From: JACKFB01 sp041389525
GTDB lineage: Bacteria; Myxococcota_A; UBA9042; PHBI01; JACKFB01
Reading direction: 5' to 3'
Assembly: GCA_041389525.1 (NCBI GenBank)
Contig: JAWKRR010000027.1
Span: forward strand, 29,941-93,940
DNA length: 64,000 bases
Each line of letters begins with the position of its first letter. Positions within the stretch are counted from its first letter, which is position 1. Under the pieces are notes generated by a model. The model did no database searches. It saw only the letters and a list, made by a program, of their open reading frames with translations, and was not told the origin of the DNA. A program made the position numbers and the translations under genes. This document shows positions 1 to 8,683 of this stretch, one piece after another.

Positions 1-1947
1 GGCCAGCGAGCGCACGCAGGTGACAGGCCGCCCGCGGTTGACCCGCACGTACGGGATCCCCGCGGAGCGCGCCGCGCGGTAGAGCGCCGCGTCCACGTTG
101 TGGCCCTGAAAGCCCGTGGCGCTCAGGACGAAGTCGAAGCTGCCTTGCACCACCGCGTCGCGCTTGGCCTGGATGCGGCGGGGGTCGATGACCGACCAGG
201 TCAGCTCGAGATCCAGCAGCGTCTCGAGCCGGGCCTTGAGCTCGGGATCCTCGCGGTTGGAGACGAAGAGCGCCTTGCGACCGCGGGTCTGCCGACGCAC
301 GCGCTCGGCCAGGAGGTCGATGGCGTTCACCTTTTCCTCAGGTGGCGCCTGCCTCTTTTGCGACTCCGACTCCGCCGGGCCGTCCTCCGCTGCCTCGCGT
401 TCGACGCTGCGGATGATCGACTCGGCCTCGTCGGAGCCGATGACCTGCAGCCGCTTCTTCAAGTCGGCCAAGCGCTTGCGGACGCGGCGATTCGAGTCGG
501 GCAGGGCGTCCAACTCCAGCGCGCCGATTCGGTCGCGCACCGGGTAAAGCAGCCCGGCGAGCCGCGGGTTGGGCATCTCGGTCCCCAGCTCGAAGGCCTC
601 CAGCAGCCACGCGATGAGCGCGTCGTCGCCCACGTCGCGCAGCCCCGTGACCCCGCTCAGGGTGTCGCGTCGCCGTCGCCGCATCCGCTTGCGGCCCGGG
701 TCCTGCCCCAGGGCCTGCGCCCAGCTCATCGGGGGCCGGAACTCCGACTCCAGCACCTCGCGCAGCGCCGCCGCCGGGTCGCCGCGAAGCTGACTCGAGA
801 TCCACCGCAGCCGACCAAACGCGGCCGCCCACTCCTCGGGGTCGGGGGCGTGGCCGCGCAGCCAACGCAGCGCGCGCGCGACTCGCAGCAGCTCGGCGAC
901 CACGGCGGCGCCGTCAGCCTGGACCCGCGCTCGAGCCTCGCGAGCCGGCGCGCGATCCAGGGGGCCGAGCACACGCTCCAGGGTCGCGACGCTCTCGCGC
1001 ATGAGGCCCGCGATGTCGTTGGGCGCCGGCGCCAGCGCGCCCTGGTCGGCCCAGCCGTAGTCGTCGTGCCGCCCGTCGCCGAGGCTGTCCAAGCGCGCCG
1101 CCAGCTGCTCCTCGGCGCGGTCGGCCGCCTCGATCCAGTCGTGGAGGTGGCCGCCGCCGGGGAGCCCCAGCTCGGCGCCCGCGTCCAGGGGCGTCGCGCG
1201 CATCTGCAGGGCGCTGACGTTGCCGGGCCACCACCGCTTGCCCAGGATCCCCAGGATCCGCGCGATGGACCCGGCGGCGCGCTCGACGCGGAGGTCGTCG
1301 GAGAGGCGAAACTGCACGGCCCGGGCGCGGCAGATCCAGGTGAGGAAGTGCAGCCGCTGGAGCTCAGCGGTCATGAGCGCGACCTCGGGCTGGGCGTCGA
1401 GGATGCGCCGCTCGAGCATCGTCAGCTCGTCGACCGCCTCATCGATCTCCTCCGCCGTGGGCAAGGCGCCAGCGGGCTGCACCACCTCCGGCGCGGCGGG
1501 CGGGGGCGAGGCCGCGCCGGGTGCGGCGGCGCGAGGGGGGAGGGCGTCGTCTGGTTCGGGCGGCGCTGGCTCCGCTTCCGCCTCGACCGCGGGCGCCGGG
1601 TTCGCCTCGGCGTCTGGAGGAGGAGCGGCGTCGAGGCCCGCTCGGACCCCGGCGACGCCACCGCGCGCGCTCGCGGCCTCAGGCTCTGCCGTCGCCGCCA
1701 CGCCGTCCCCGCGGGTCGGCGCCGCGGTGGCCTGCTCGAACACCGCGTCCCAGGCCGCGCGCGAGGGCGCCAGCGCCCGCAGCGCGTCCAGCACCGCCGC
1801 GTCCTCGTCGACGCCGTGGCCGAGCCAGCGCTCGCCGTGGCCGGTGACGAGGCAATCCCACCACGCGTCGTGTCGCGTGGCCACCCGATACCCGCGAGCC
1901 TGCAGCAGGCGGCGAGCGCGGGCGACGTCGACCGGATTCGAGAGCAC
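1..1947 (-). CDS. DUF2325-like protein, C-terminus beyond the window
   Basis: The frame is open to base 1, so only the first 649 residues are visible. The start is a GTG at 1947 with GGAGG five bases upstream; an in-frame stop at about 1993-1995 rules out a much longer N-terminus. In order there is a short Trp-containing N-terminal part (HDAWWDCLV), a Pro/Ala/Glu-rich linker (about residues 80-165), a long helical middle, a basic patch (RKRMRRRRRD, near 417) and, from about 555, a Rossmann-like end with KALFVSNRED and then GHNVDAALYRAARSAGIPYV. That last part resembles DUF2325, a small domain of unknown function. No enzyme motif is visible. It lies downstream of the small coiled-coil gene at 2151-2603 on the same strand, 203 bases away. 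The coding frame is clear; the function is unknown. Confidence 0.75.
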   Translation of the reverse strand, partial: MLSNPVDVARARRLLQARGYRVATRHDAWWDCLVTGHGERWLGHGVDEDAAVLDALRALAPSRAAWDAVFEQATAAPTRGDGVAATAEPEAASARGGVAGVRAGLDAAPPPDAEANPAPAVEAEAEPAPPEPDDALPPRAAAPGAASPPPAAPEVVQPAGALPTAEEIDEAVDELTMLERRILDAQPEVALMTAELQRLHFLTWICRARAVQFRLSDDLRVERAAGSIARILGILGKRWWPGNVSALQMRATPLDAGAELGLPGGGHLHDWIEAADRAEEQLAARLDSLGDGRHDDYGWADQGALAPAPNDIAGLMRESVATLERVLGPLDRAPAREARARVQADGAAVVAELLRVARALRWLRGHAPDPEEWAAAFGRLRWISSQLRGDPAAALREVLESEFRPPMSWAQALGQDPGRKRMRRRRRDTLSGVTGLRDVGDDALIAWLLEAFELGTEMPNPRLAGLLYPVRDRIGALELDALPDSNRRVRKRLADLKKRLQVIGSDEAESIIRSVEREAAEDGPAESESQKRQAPPEEKVNAIDLLAERVRRQTRGRKALFVSNREDPELKARLETLLDLELTWSVIDPRRIQAKRDAVVQGSFDFVLSATGFQGHNVDAALYRAARSAGIPYVRVNRGRPVTCVRSLA

Positions 1948-2150
1948 CGGAGCCTCCGGAGGCGACGTGCCTGCCGAGACGCAGATGCGATCTCAGGCCG
2001 CTCGGCCACCAGCCCCGAAAAACCCGGAAAGCGCGGACCGCATTCCGAGAAGGCCGCTCAAACCCAATCCGCCGCCCGCGGTGGATGCTCCGACGCGCCG
2101 CGAAGGCACAGGCGCGCCCACGTCAGCGAGCGCGCAACCCCAGAGGGCGC

Positions 2151-2603
2151 CTAGTCTCGGCTGTCGACGCTGAGGCGGCGCACCTGACGCAGGGCGGCGC
2201 GGCGCTGCATCATGCGATACCAGGGGATGTCGAGCGCGGAGGCCAGGGTGTCGTGGCGGTCGCGGGCGTCCTCGAGGTGGAGCTGGGTGACGGCCAGGAC
2301 CCGCCGCAGCCCGTGGGCCTCGTCGCGCGCCTCGCAGGCCTCGCTCTCCGCCCGCTCGGCCTGGCGCCGGGCGAGATCCTCGTTGGCGCGCGCGGTCGCT
2401 AGCTGCTGTCGCAGGTCGCCGACGTCCCGCGCATAGTGGCGCGAGATGCGCGCCAGCTGGTCGCGCAGCGCCTCGGTCAGCTCGCCGCCTTCGCCGACGG
2501 GATACAGCTCAGGGAGGATCGGCGGGGCCGGGGGCACCACCACGAGTCGACTGTCGGCGCGGGACGCATCTTCGGTGGGAGACGTGGGTACCGCAGCGCT
2601 CAT
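2151..2603 (-). CDS. small coiled-coil protein
   Basis: A 150-residue soluble protein. The chosen ATG at 2603 (MSAAVPTSP) has AGGAGG nine bases upstream; an upstream in-frame start at 2660 lacks this and adds a basic stretch. The first 50 residues are Pro/Ala-rich and probably disordered. Residues about 55-120 are a charged heptad-like helix rich in Arg, Glu, Ala and Gln (for example LRQQLATARANEDLARRQAE), which predicts a coiled coil. The C-terminus is basic. No signal peptide, membrane segment or catalytic motif is visible. It precedes the DUF2325-like gene on the same strand, so the two could be co-transcribed, but nothing more specific can be said about its role. Confidence 0.7.
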   Translation of the reverse strand: MSAAVPTSPTEDASRADSRLVVVPPAPPILPELYPVGEGGELTEALRDQLARISRHYARDVGDLRQQLATARANEDLARRQAERAESEACEARDEAHGLRRVLAVTQLHLEDARDRHDTLASALDIPWYRMMQRRAALRQVRRLSVDSRD

Positions 2604-2732
2604 AGTGACTTTCCTCCTGACGAAGCGGCGGGTACACCACCGCTCGGTATTGCGAGCCAAGGGTCACGGCGCACCAACCTGCTGTCCAGAAAACCGATCC
2701 CGGCCACTCGCATTGATCCCCGCTGCTCGGCG

Positions 2733-2738
2733 TAGAAT
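2733..2738 (+). promoter_or_regulatory. -10-like box of a possible leaderless start
   Basis: TAGAAT ends seven bases before the ATG at 2746, and no Shine-Dalgarno sequence lies between. If it is a -10 box, transcription would begin at or very near the start codon. No convincing -35 box is seen. The same spacing recurs at other genes in the window. Confidence 0.35.
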
Positions 2739-2745
2739 GCGGCCC

Positions 2746-5364
2746 ATGGGGAAGTGGGCATGGGTGTGCGCGTTGCTGTGCCTCGGGGGCTGCGGCGGGG
2801 CGACGGCGGGGGGCGAACTCGACCTCGACGCCGGCCTCGACGGGGCGGTCGCCGACGTCGCGAACCCAGACGAGAGCGGGCGAATCGACGCATCACCGCT
2901 CGAGATCGGGCTGGACCTCGAGATCGCCACTGACGCTCCCGCGGACCTCGAGCCGGAGACCGCGGGCGACGCCGTCGATGCCGCCGAGAGCGTGGCCGAC
3001 ACCGACGCGCAGTCGCCGGCGGACGCGGGAGACGACGGCGTGGACGCGCTGGACCTGCTACCCGACGCGACGATCGTGGATGACGCCGCACCCGACGTCG
3101 CCCACGACGGCACGGCCGACGCCGCCGACCTGGGCCCGCCGCCCTGCGACCCGGCCTCCTGCGACGACGGCGACCCCTGCACCGACGACCGCTGTGACGG
3201 CGCCGTCTGCCGTCACGAGGCCATCCCGCCTCTCACCGTGGTCGCCGTCACCGGGTTCGAGCCCGGCGACGCGCCCGCGACCATCGTCGCTCAGCCTGGC
3301 GGCCACGGCTGGACGGTGAAGTCGACCGCAGACGCGACCGAGGGCGCGTTCAGCCTCTATGGCGGCAATCCCCAGGCCTCGCCGCTGGGGTACGGCGGGG
3401 CGAACAGCGACGCCACCGCCATCGTGAAGATGACGGTCCCGGCCAGCAGCGACACGGCCCAGCTCGTCTTCGACCTGCGCGTGACCGCGGTGCCGTCGTT
3501 CCCCGCCCGGGTCGAGGTCCGGATCAACGGCGCGCTGAGGCTCTCGGTCCATCAGACCGCGGGCTTCGAGACCTTTCGGGTGCCCGTCCTCGACCTGGCC
3601 GGCGCCAGCGTGGTCGCCTCGTTTCGCTTTGTCGCCAAGGGAGGGCCAGGGGTGCTCGCGGGCGGCGCGTGGCTCGACGCGGTGCGGCTCGAGGCCGCCG
3701 CGCCGGCCGCTTGCCTCGGCGCCGCCTGCGTGATCGACGCCGGCTGTCCCCCCGCCGACGCCTGCCTGTCGCCCCGCTGCTTGCCCAGCGGAAAGTGCGG
3801 CTGGGTGCCGGTCGCGTGCGACGACCAGGACCCATGCACGCTGGACTACTGCGACGGCGGCATCTGCCTCACGGTCCCGAACCCCTGCGACGACGCGAAC
3901 CCCTGCACCATCGACGGGTGCGGGCCCGGCGGGTGCGTGACCCTCGGATCGCCAGTCACCACCTCGCTGATCGAGAGCTGGGCAGGGGCGAATCCCCTGG
4001 GCGCGTGGCAGACTCAGCAGCCCATCGGCGCGCCGACCTGGGCGGTGTTTCAGGCGGCCAGCCTCCCCGAGCCCCTGTCGAGCCTGGGCGGGCCCGTGCT
4101 CTACATGCCGCGGGACGTAGGGATCGGCGGGCTGTCGGCGAACGGGACGGCGACGCTGCCCCTGCCGATCGGCGGTGGGCTCGGGCGCGCGCTGAGCTTT
4201 CAGGTGGCCCTGGCCACGGTCGAGGCGGGCCTCACGGGCGACCGCTTCGAGGTGCACCTGGGCGGCAAACCGGTCTTTCAGGCCAGCGCAGCCGGCGTCC
4301 ACACCGTGCAGATCGCGCTGCCCGGGACCACGCCGCCCTCGACCCCGCTCACCCTGAAGTTCCGCGCGGTCGGCGAGCCCGAGTTCGTCGGAGGCGTCGC
4401 CGTCGGCCCCATACAATGGAAGGCAGTCGACAAGGCCTGCGCGACCTTTCGGCCCTGCGTCATCGACGGGCAGTGCGAGGACGGCGACCCCTGCACCACG
4501 GAGCGCTGCGTCGCCCAGGCCTGCGAGATCACCGAGGTCGTGTGCCTCCCCGGCGAGCCCTGCGCCGACGCGCCGTGTGACGGCAGCGCCCTGTGTTCGC
4601 TGGTCGCCGTGGGCTGTGACGACGGGGACCCGTGCACAGTCGACGCGTGCGCGGCCCCGCCGGACGCCACGGTGAACGAGCCGGAGCTGTGCAGCTTTGA
4701 GACGCTGGTGGCCGCGGACTACGTGGCGGCGGCGCTGGATCTCGAGGCACCACAGCCCGAGATCGAGCTGCTCTCCCCCAACGGCGGGCTCGGGTGGGCC
4801 ATCACCTCGGAGGGCGTGCGGCTCGCCGACGACGTGGGGCCGGTCTCCGACTACGGCGGCGCCCCGGTCTTGGCCGTGCTGCGCTGGACCGATCTCGAAC
4901 TGCCCTCCGAGGCCACGCTGCGCCTGACCTTCAGCCTCCAGTTGGACGACGCCGACGCCTTCGTCGACCACCTGGCGGTGTTCCGAGGCGGCACGCGGCT
5001 GTGGGCGCTCAGCGCGAGCCTGGGCAGCGCCGTGGCGCCGGTCAGCGTGGACATCCCGCTCGGCCCGCCCGGCAGCGCCGCGATCTCGCTGGTCTTCGAG
5101 GCCGACGCGCCCGCCCTCGCCGGCGGCGGCCCCCTGGTCCGGGGCTTCGAGATCGTCGGCGTGGTGAACGCCGGCTGCGGTGCGGCCTGCGTCCTCGCGG
5201 GGGGCTGCGACGACGGCGACCCCTGCACGCTGGATCGTTGTGACGGCGGCGTGTGCTCGCATGTGGCGGTCGCTTGCGACGATGGGCTGTCATGCACCGC
5301 GGAGTCATGCGCGGCGGGGCGCTGCGCGGTCACCACCGATCGCTGCGAAAGTGGCACCGAGTGA
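2746..5364 (+). CDS. secreted Cys-rich lipoprotein with CDDGDPCT cassettes and beta-sandwich segments
   Basis: An 872-residue predicted lipoprotein. The signal peptide MGKWAWVCALLCLGGC ends in a lipobox with the lipidated Cys at residue 16. An ATG three codons upstream (2737) is an alternative; 2746 is preferred because of the TAGAAT box seven bases before it. After the Cys comes about 115 residues of Asp/Ala/Glu-rich, probably disordered stalk. Then cassettes of the type CDDGDPCTxDxCDGGxC occur in at least five places (first near residue 140, last near 825-870), alternating with three Gly/Val/Leu-rich segments of 130-150 residues that look like jelly-roll sandwiches. No catalytic motif is visible. 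A shorter relative with the same build lies at 60589-61953. Probably a surface protein with many disulfides; its ligand is unknown. Confidence 0.85.
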   Translation: MGKWAWVCALLCLGGCGGATAGGELDLDAGLDGAVADVANPDESGRIDASPLEIGLDLEIATDAPADLEPETAGDAVDAAESVADTDAQSPADAGDDGVDALDLLPDATIVDDAAPDVAHDGTADAADLGPPPCDPASCDDGDPCTDDRCDGAVCRHEAIPPLTVVAVTGFEPGDAPATIVAQPGGHGWTVKSTADATEGAFSLYGGNPQASPLGYGGANSDATAIVKMTVPASSDTAQLVFDLRVTAVPSFPARVEVRINGALRLSVHQTAGFETFRVPVLDLAGASVVASFRFVAKGGPGVLAGGAWLDAVRLEAAAPAACLGAACVIDAGCPPADACLSPRCLPSGKCGWVPVACDDQDPCTLDYCDGGICLTVPNPCDDANPCTIDGCGPGGCVTLGSPVTTSLIESWAGANPLGAWQTQQPIGAPTWAVFQAASLPEPLSSLGGPVLYMPRDVGIGGLSANGTATLPLPIGGGLGRALSFQVALATVEAGLTGDRFEVHLGGKPVFQASAAGVHTVQIALPGTTPPSTPLTLKFRAVGEPEFVGGVAVGPIQWKAVDKACATFRPCVIDGQCEDGDPCTTERCVAQACEITEVVCLPGEPCADAPCDGSALCSLVAVGCDDGDPCTVDACAAPPDATVNEPELCSFETLVAADYVAAALDLEAPQPEIELLSPNGGLGWAITSEGVRLADDVGPVSDYGGAPVLAVLRWTDLELPSEATLRLTFSLQLDDADAFVDHLAVFRGGTRLWALSASLGSAVAPVSVDIPLGPPGSAAISLVFEADAPALAGGGPLVRGFEIVGVVNAGCGAACVLAGGCDDGDPCTLDRCDGGVCSHVAVACDDGLSCTAESCAAGRCAVTTDRCESGTE

Positions 5365-5379
5365 CGAATTTGGTTAGAA

Positions 5380-5393
5380 AACAAGAACTTGTT
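5380..5393. promoter_or_regulatory. AT-rich dyad in the leader of the IgGFc-like gene
   Basis: AACAAG-AA-CTTGTT has perfect six-base arms around a two-base centre. It sits in a locally AT-rich patch between the 5364 stop and the 5481 start. It could be an operator or a short hairpin; no factor can be assigned. Confidence 0.25.
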
Positions 5394-5480
5394 GCACCCG
5401 CAGGCGTGGTGCTACTCCAATCGGTGTGGGCGCGCGCTTCGGCCCCGAATCAGGCCCACGCCAGCCCCCGGACGGTCGCC

Positions 5481-7775
5481 ATGAACCCTCAGCTGCTCCG
5501 CTCGACCCTCGCGCTGGCCTTCGCCGCGCTCGCCGCAACTTGCGTGGCGGCCTGCTCTTCGTCTGGCGGTGGCGGCACCACCTTTCAGCGGCCCGACGTC
5601 ATCGTCTCCGATGGCGGCATCTTCACGACGCTGGACGGGACGCCCATCGGCCTCGAGACGGACGTGGCTCCGGTCACCGACACCATCTCGACGACGCCCG
5701 GGTGCACCACCGACCTCGACTGCCCTGTGGGCACGCCGCACTGCGGGGTCACCAACCTCTGCTTCGAGTGCCTCGACGCCACCCACTGCGCCGCGGGAGT
5801 CAGCTGCACCAACGGGGCCTGCGTCGCGGCGGCCTGCACGCCGGGCGAGACGCGGTGCAGCGGCCAGTCTCAGCTGACCTGCAACGCGACCGGCAGCGAC
5901 TGGGACTCGTTCTTCTGCACGGGCGGGCAGTGCGTCAGCGGCAAGTGCCAGGGGTGCACGCCGAACCAGAAGATCTGCAAGGGCACGGCGGCGGTGATGC
6001 AGTGCCGCGCGGACGGCAGCACCTACGACGAGGTGCAGGTCTGCTCTGGCGGCGATGTCTGCGCCCAGGGCGCGTGCGTGACGTGCTTCCCCGGGCAGAA
6101 GCGCTGCACGGGTCAGGTGGCCGAGTCGTGCACCGACGCGGGCGTGTGGGCGTTTGCGGCCGACTGCAGCGTGGCCGGCGAGACCTGCGCGGTCGGCGCC
6201 TGCGTGTCGCCGTGCTCGGGAGACATCAAGTTCAAGTCCAACAGCGGCTGCGACTACTGGGCCGTGGACATGGACAACCACCCGCAGGCGCAGGCCAGCC
6301 CCTTCGCGGTGATCGTGTCGAACCTGTCGACCACCAATTCCATCGTCACCATCACGATAAAAGACGATCCGGCCAGCAGCCCCGCCGAGGTGGGGAAGGC
6401 GACGGTCGCGCCCGGGGACCTGCACGTCTTCGCGCTGCCGCGGCGCGAGCCGAACGGGCCAAAGCTCGGCTACAACGCGTTCCGGATTCAGTCGACGTCG
6501 CCGATCATCGCGTACCAGTTCAACCCGCTGGACAACGTGGACGTGTTCTCGAATGACGCGTCGCTGCTCATCCCGGCGAACACCTACAGCAACGAGTACA
6601 TCGTCATCAGCCGGCGGCAGTTCCTCGGCGCCATCGACGTCCCGCTAGGACAGACCTGCGCGAACTTCTGCAAGACGCTGCCGGGCGGGGTCTGCCAGAC
6701 CCAGGGCTCCGAGACGCTCTGCACGGCGCCTTATCGCGGCGAGATCACGATCGTCGCGCCGGGGGTGGAGACCAAGGTGGTGGTGACGCCGCGGGCGCGG
6801 ACGCTGGCGGGGGGCGGCTTGCAGGCGATGAACCAGGGGGCTGCCTACGAGTACACGCTGCAGCCCTACCAGCTGTTGAACATCAAGAGCGACCAGGACG
6901 CGGGCGACCTGACGGGCACGGTCATCGCGTCGGATAAGCCGGTGGCGGTGTTTGGCGGGCACGAGGCGGCGGTGACGTCGACGCAGTGCTGCGCGGACCA
7001 CCTCGAGCAGCAGATGTTCCCGACGCGGTCGTGGGGGCGCAGCTATCTGGCGACCAAGTCCTTCGCCCGCGGGCTGGAGTCGGACTACTGGCGCTTCGTG
7101 GGCGCGGAGGATGGCACGGTGCTGACCTTTGAGCCGGCGAGCGTGTCGGCGCCGCGTACCATCGGTCGGGGCGAGTGGGTGGAGATCGTCACGAAGGCTG
7201 ACTTCAAGGTGAGCTCGGATAAGCCCTTCGCGGTCGCGCAGTACCTGGCCAGCTCGCAGGAGATCCTGAAGACGCCGGAGGGGACGGCGTGCAAGGTCGA
7301 CCAGGACTGCCACCCCGGGCACGGCTGCGTGCAGGCGACCCTCACGCAGAAGGTCTGTTTCGCCCCGCAGTGCGCCGTGGCGGGGAGTCCCCAGGGGTGC
7401 CCGGGCGGACACACCTGCACCTGCTTCGAGGTCGGTCAGTGCTACTGCACGGCGGTCGGGGACCCTGCGCTCATCACGATCGCGCCGACCGAGCAGTTTC
7501 GGAAGGACTACGTCTTCCTGTCGCCGGACAAGTACCAGGATGACTTCATCAACATCGTGGCGCCGGACGGCGCGGCGGTGACGCTGGACGGGCTGACGGT
7601 GCCGGCGGGCAACTTCGAGGCGATCGGGGCGACGGGCTTCCGGGTGGCGCGCTTGAAGGTGACCGACGGGGTACACCGGCTGTCGGCCACGCAGCCGGTG
7701 GGGGTGGTCGCCTATGGCTACGACCGCGACGTGTCCTACGGCTACACCGCCGGGCTGAACCTGACGGATCTGTAG
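5481..7775 (+). CDS. IgGFc-binding-like lipoprotein with Cys-rich N-terminal region
   Basis: A 764-residue predicted lipoprotein. The ATG at 5481 opens a signal peptide with lipobox TCVAAC (lipidated Cys 25). Residues about 75-245 hold many Cys in short EGF-like or Dickkopf-like loops (CFECLDATHC, CTPGETRC, CFPGQKRC). From about 250 to the end the protein matches the bacterial IgGFc-binding N-terminal-type domain: a sandwich opening PFAVIVSNLSTTNSIVTI, then GGHEAAVTSTQCCADHLEQQ and an SDYWRFVGAEDGT segment typical of the family. In eukaryotic homologues the domain binds immunoglobulin Fc; in environmental bacteria the ligand is unknown, so adhesion is only an inference. A second Cys-rich insert is near residue 600. 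The gene follows the previous lipoprotein by 116 bases and converges with the lipoprotein at 7789-8604. Confidence 0.85.
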   Translation: MNPQLLRSTLALAFAALAATCVAACSSSGGGGTTFQRPDVIVSDGGIFTTLDGTPIGLETDVAPVTDTISTTPGCTTDLDCPVGTPHCGVTNLCFECLDATHCAAGVSCTNGACVAAACTPGETRCSGQSQLTCNATGSDWDSFFCTGGQCVSGKCQGCTPNQKICKGTAAVMQCRADGSTYDEVQVCSGGDVCAQGACVTCFPGQKRCTGQVAESCTDAGVWAFAADCSVAGETCAVGACVSPCSGDIKFKSNSGCDYWAVDMDNHPQAQASPFAVIVSNLSTTNSIVTITIKDDPASSPAEVGKATVAPGDLHVFALPRREPNGPKLGYNAFRIQSTSPIIAYQFNPLDNVDVFSNDASLLIPANTYSNEYIVISRRQFLGAIDVPLGQTCANFCKTLPGGVCQTQGSETLCTAPYRGEITIVAPGVETKVVVTPRARTLAGGGLQAMNQGAAYEYTLQPYQLLNIKSDQDAGDLTGTVIASDKPVAVFGGHEAAVTSTQCCADHLEQQMFPTRSWGRSYLATKSFARGLESDYWRFVGAEDGTVLTFEPASVSAPRTIGRGEWVEIVTKADFKVSSDKPFAVAQYLASSQEILKTPEGTACKVDQDCHPGHGCVQATLTQKVCFAPQCAVAGSPQGCPGGHTCTCFEVGQCYCTAVGDPALITIAPTEQFRKDYVFLSPDKYQDDFINIVAPDGAAVTLDGLTVPAGNFEAIGATGFRVARLKVTDGVHRLSATQPVGVVAYGYDRDVSYGYTAGLNLTDL

Positions 7776-7788
7776 TCGCGAGGGGGCC

Positions 7789-8604
7789 CTACGGCTCGTA
7801 GACGTCGAAGGAGAAGTCGCTGCCGCCGCCGCTGACGTCGACGCGGGTCAGGGCCGGGTCGCTGCGGGTGTAGCGGATGGTGATGCGGGCGCCGGACGGG
7901 TTGGTCACGACGTGGGTGCCGGCGGAGGGCAGGTAGTCGTCGAAGGCGAGGGCGACGTCGGAGCTGTCGAGCTGCCAGGAGGCGCCCTCGGTCATCCAGG
8001 TCTGGGTGCCGTCGACGCGCACGCCGGTCGGTGGGGCGAGGTCCGTCTCGGCCAGGGCGCCGGTGGCGGAGCTGGTGCGGCTGCTGGTGTTCTCGCGCCA
8101 GACGATGTCGTGTTGGACGATCTCGCGGCGCTTGGTGGCGACCACCCAGGTCACGGTCGCGGTGCCGTCCACGGTCATCGCGCCGTCGCTGAAGTCGTCT
8201 TCATGGCAGTCGGTGCGTGAGCCGGTCAGCCAGTAGTGGTCGATGACGACGGTGTCGGCGGTGGACTCTAGGACGCGGAGCTGGGCGCAGCCTGAGAGGG
8301 TGTGGCCGCTGTAAGTGCAGGGGCGCGCCGCGGTGCCGAAGTCCACCAGGACGGTGTCGCCGGTCACGGTGGTGGTGGCGCAGGTGACGCGTCGCCCGAT
8401 GGCCGCGCCCAGGTTGGTGGCGGCGGACTCGACTGGGACTCCGGCCTCGGTGGCTTTTCCCAGCTCGACGACCGTGGCCATGAGGGCGTGGGCTTGAACG
8501 GCGAGTGCGGCTTGGTCCAGGGCGTCCTCGGCGTCCTCGCGGCTGACCTGACCGCAGGCGGCGGCGAGGCTGAGGAGGGCGGCGAGGACGAAACGGCGCA
8601 ACAT
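7789..8604 (-). CDS. hypothetical lipoprotein
   Basis: A 271-residue predicted lipoprotein with signal peptide MLRRFVLAALLSLAAAC (lipidated Cys 17). The ATG at 8604 has a GGAG about six bases upstream. Mature residues 20-60 are helical (EDAEDALDQAALAVQAHALM) and the rest is rich in Thr, Val, Asp and Ser, suggesting beta structure. Four further Cys (in VTCATT, RPCTYSG, SGCAQL and TDCHED) could form two disulfides. I do not recognise a family. It converges with the IgGFc-like gene, the two stops being 13 bases apart, and is divergent from the amine oxidase gene. Confidence 0.75.
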   Translation of the reverse strand: MLRRFVLAALLSLAAACGQVSREDAEDALDQAALAVQAHALMATVVELGKATEAGVPVESAATNLGAAIGRRVTCATTTVTGDTVLVDFGTAARPCTYSGHTLSGCAQLRVLESTADTVVIDHYWLTGSRTDCHEDDFSDGAMTVDGTATVTWVVATKRREIVQHDIVWRENTSSRTSSATGALAETDLAPPTGVRVDGTQTWMTEGASWQLDSSDVALAFDDYLPSAGTHVVTNPSGARITIRYTRSDPALTRVDVSGGGSDFSFDVYEP

Positions 8605-8683
8605 TGCAGGCTCCGGGGGGCGGCGGCGGTCATGCTGCGACGAAACGCGCGGGACCGCCAACCTCCGTGGTATCTGTGGGGTC

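Noticed and set aside
100..2154. 684-codon plus-strand frame
   Set aside because: Antisense of the DUF2325-like gene; Arg/Leu/Gly/Ala-rich without any motif, while the minus frame reads as a normal protein with a ribosome-binding site.
3058..5262. 734-codon minus-strand frame
   Set aside because: Shadow of the Cys-rich lipoprotein; composition typical of reversed high-GC codons.
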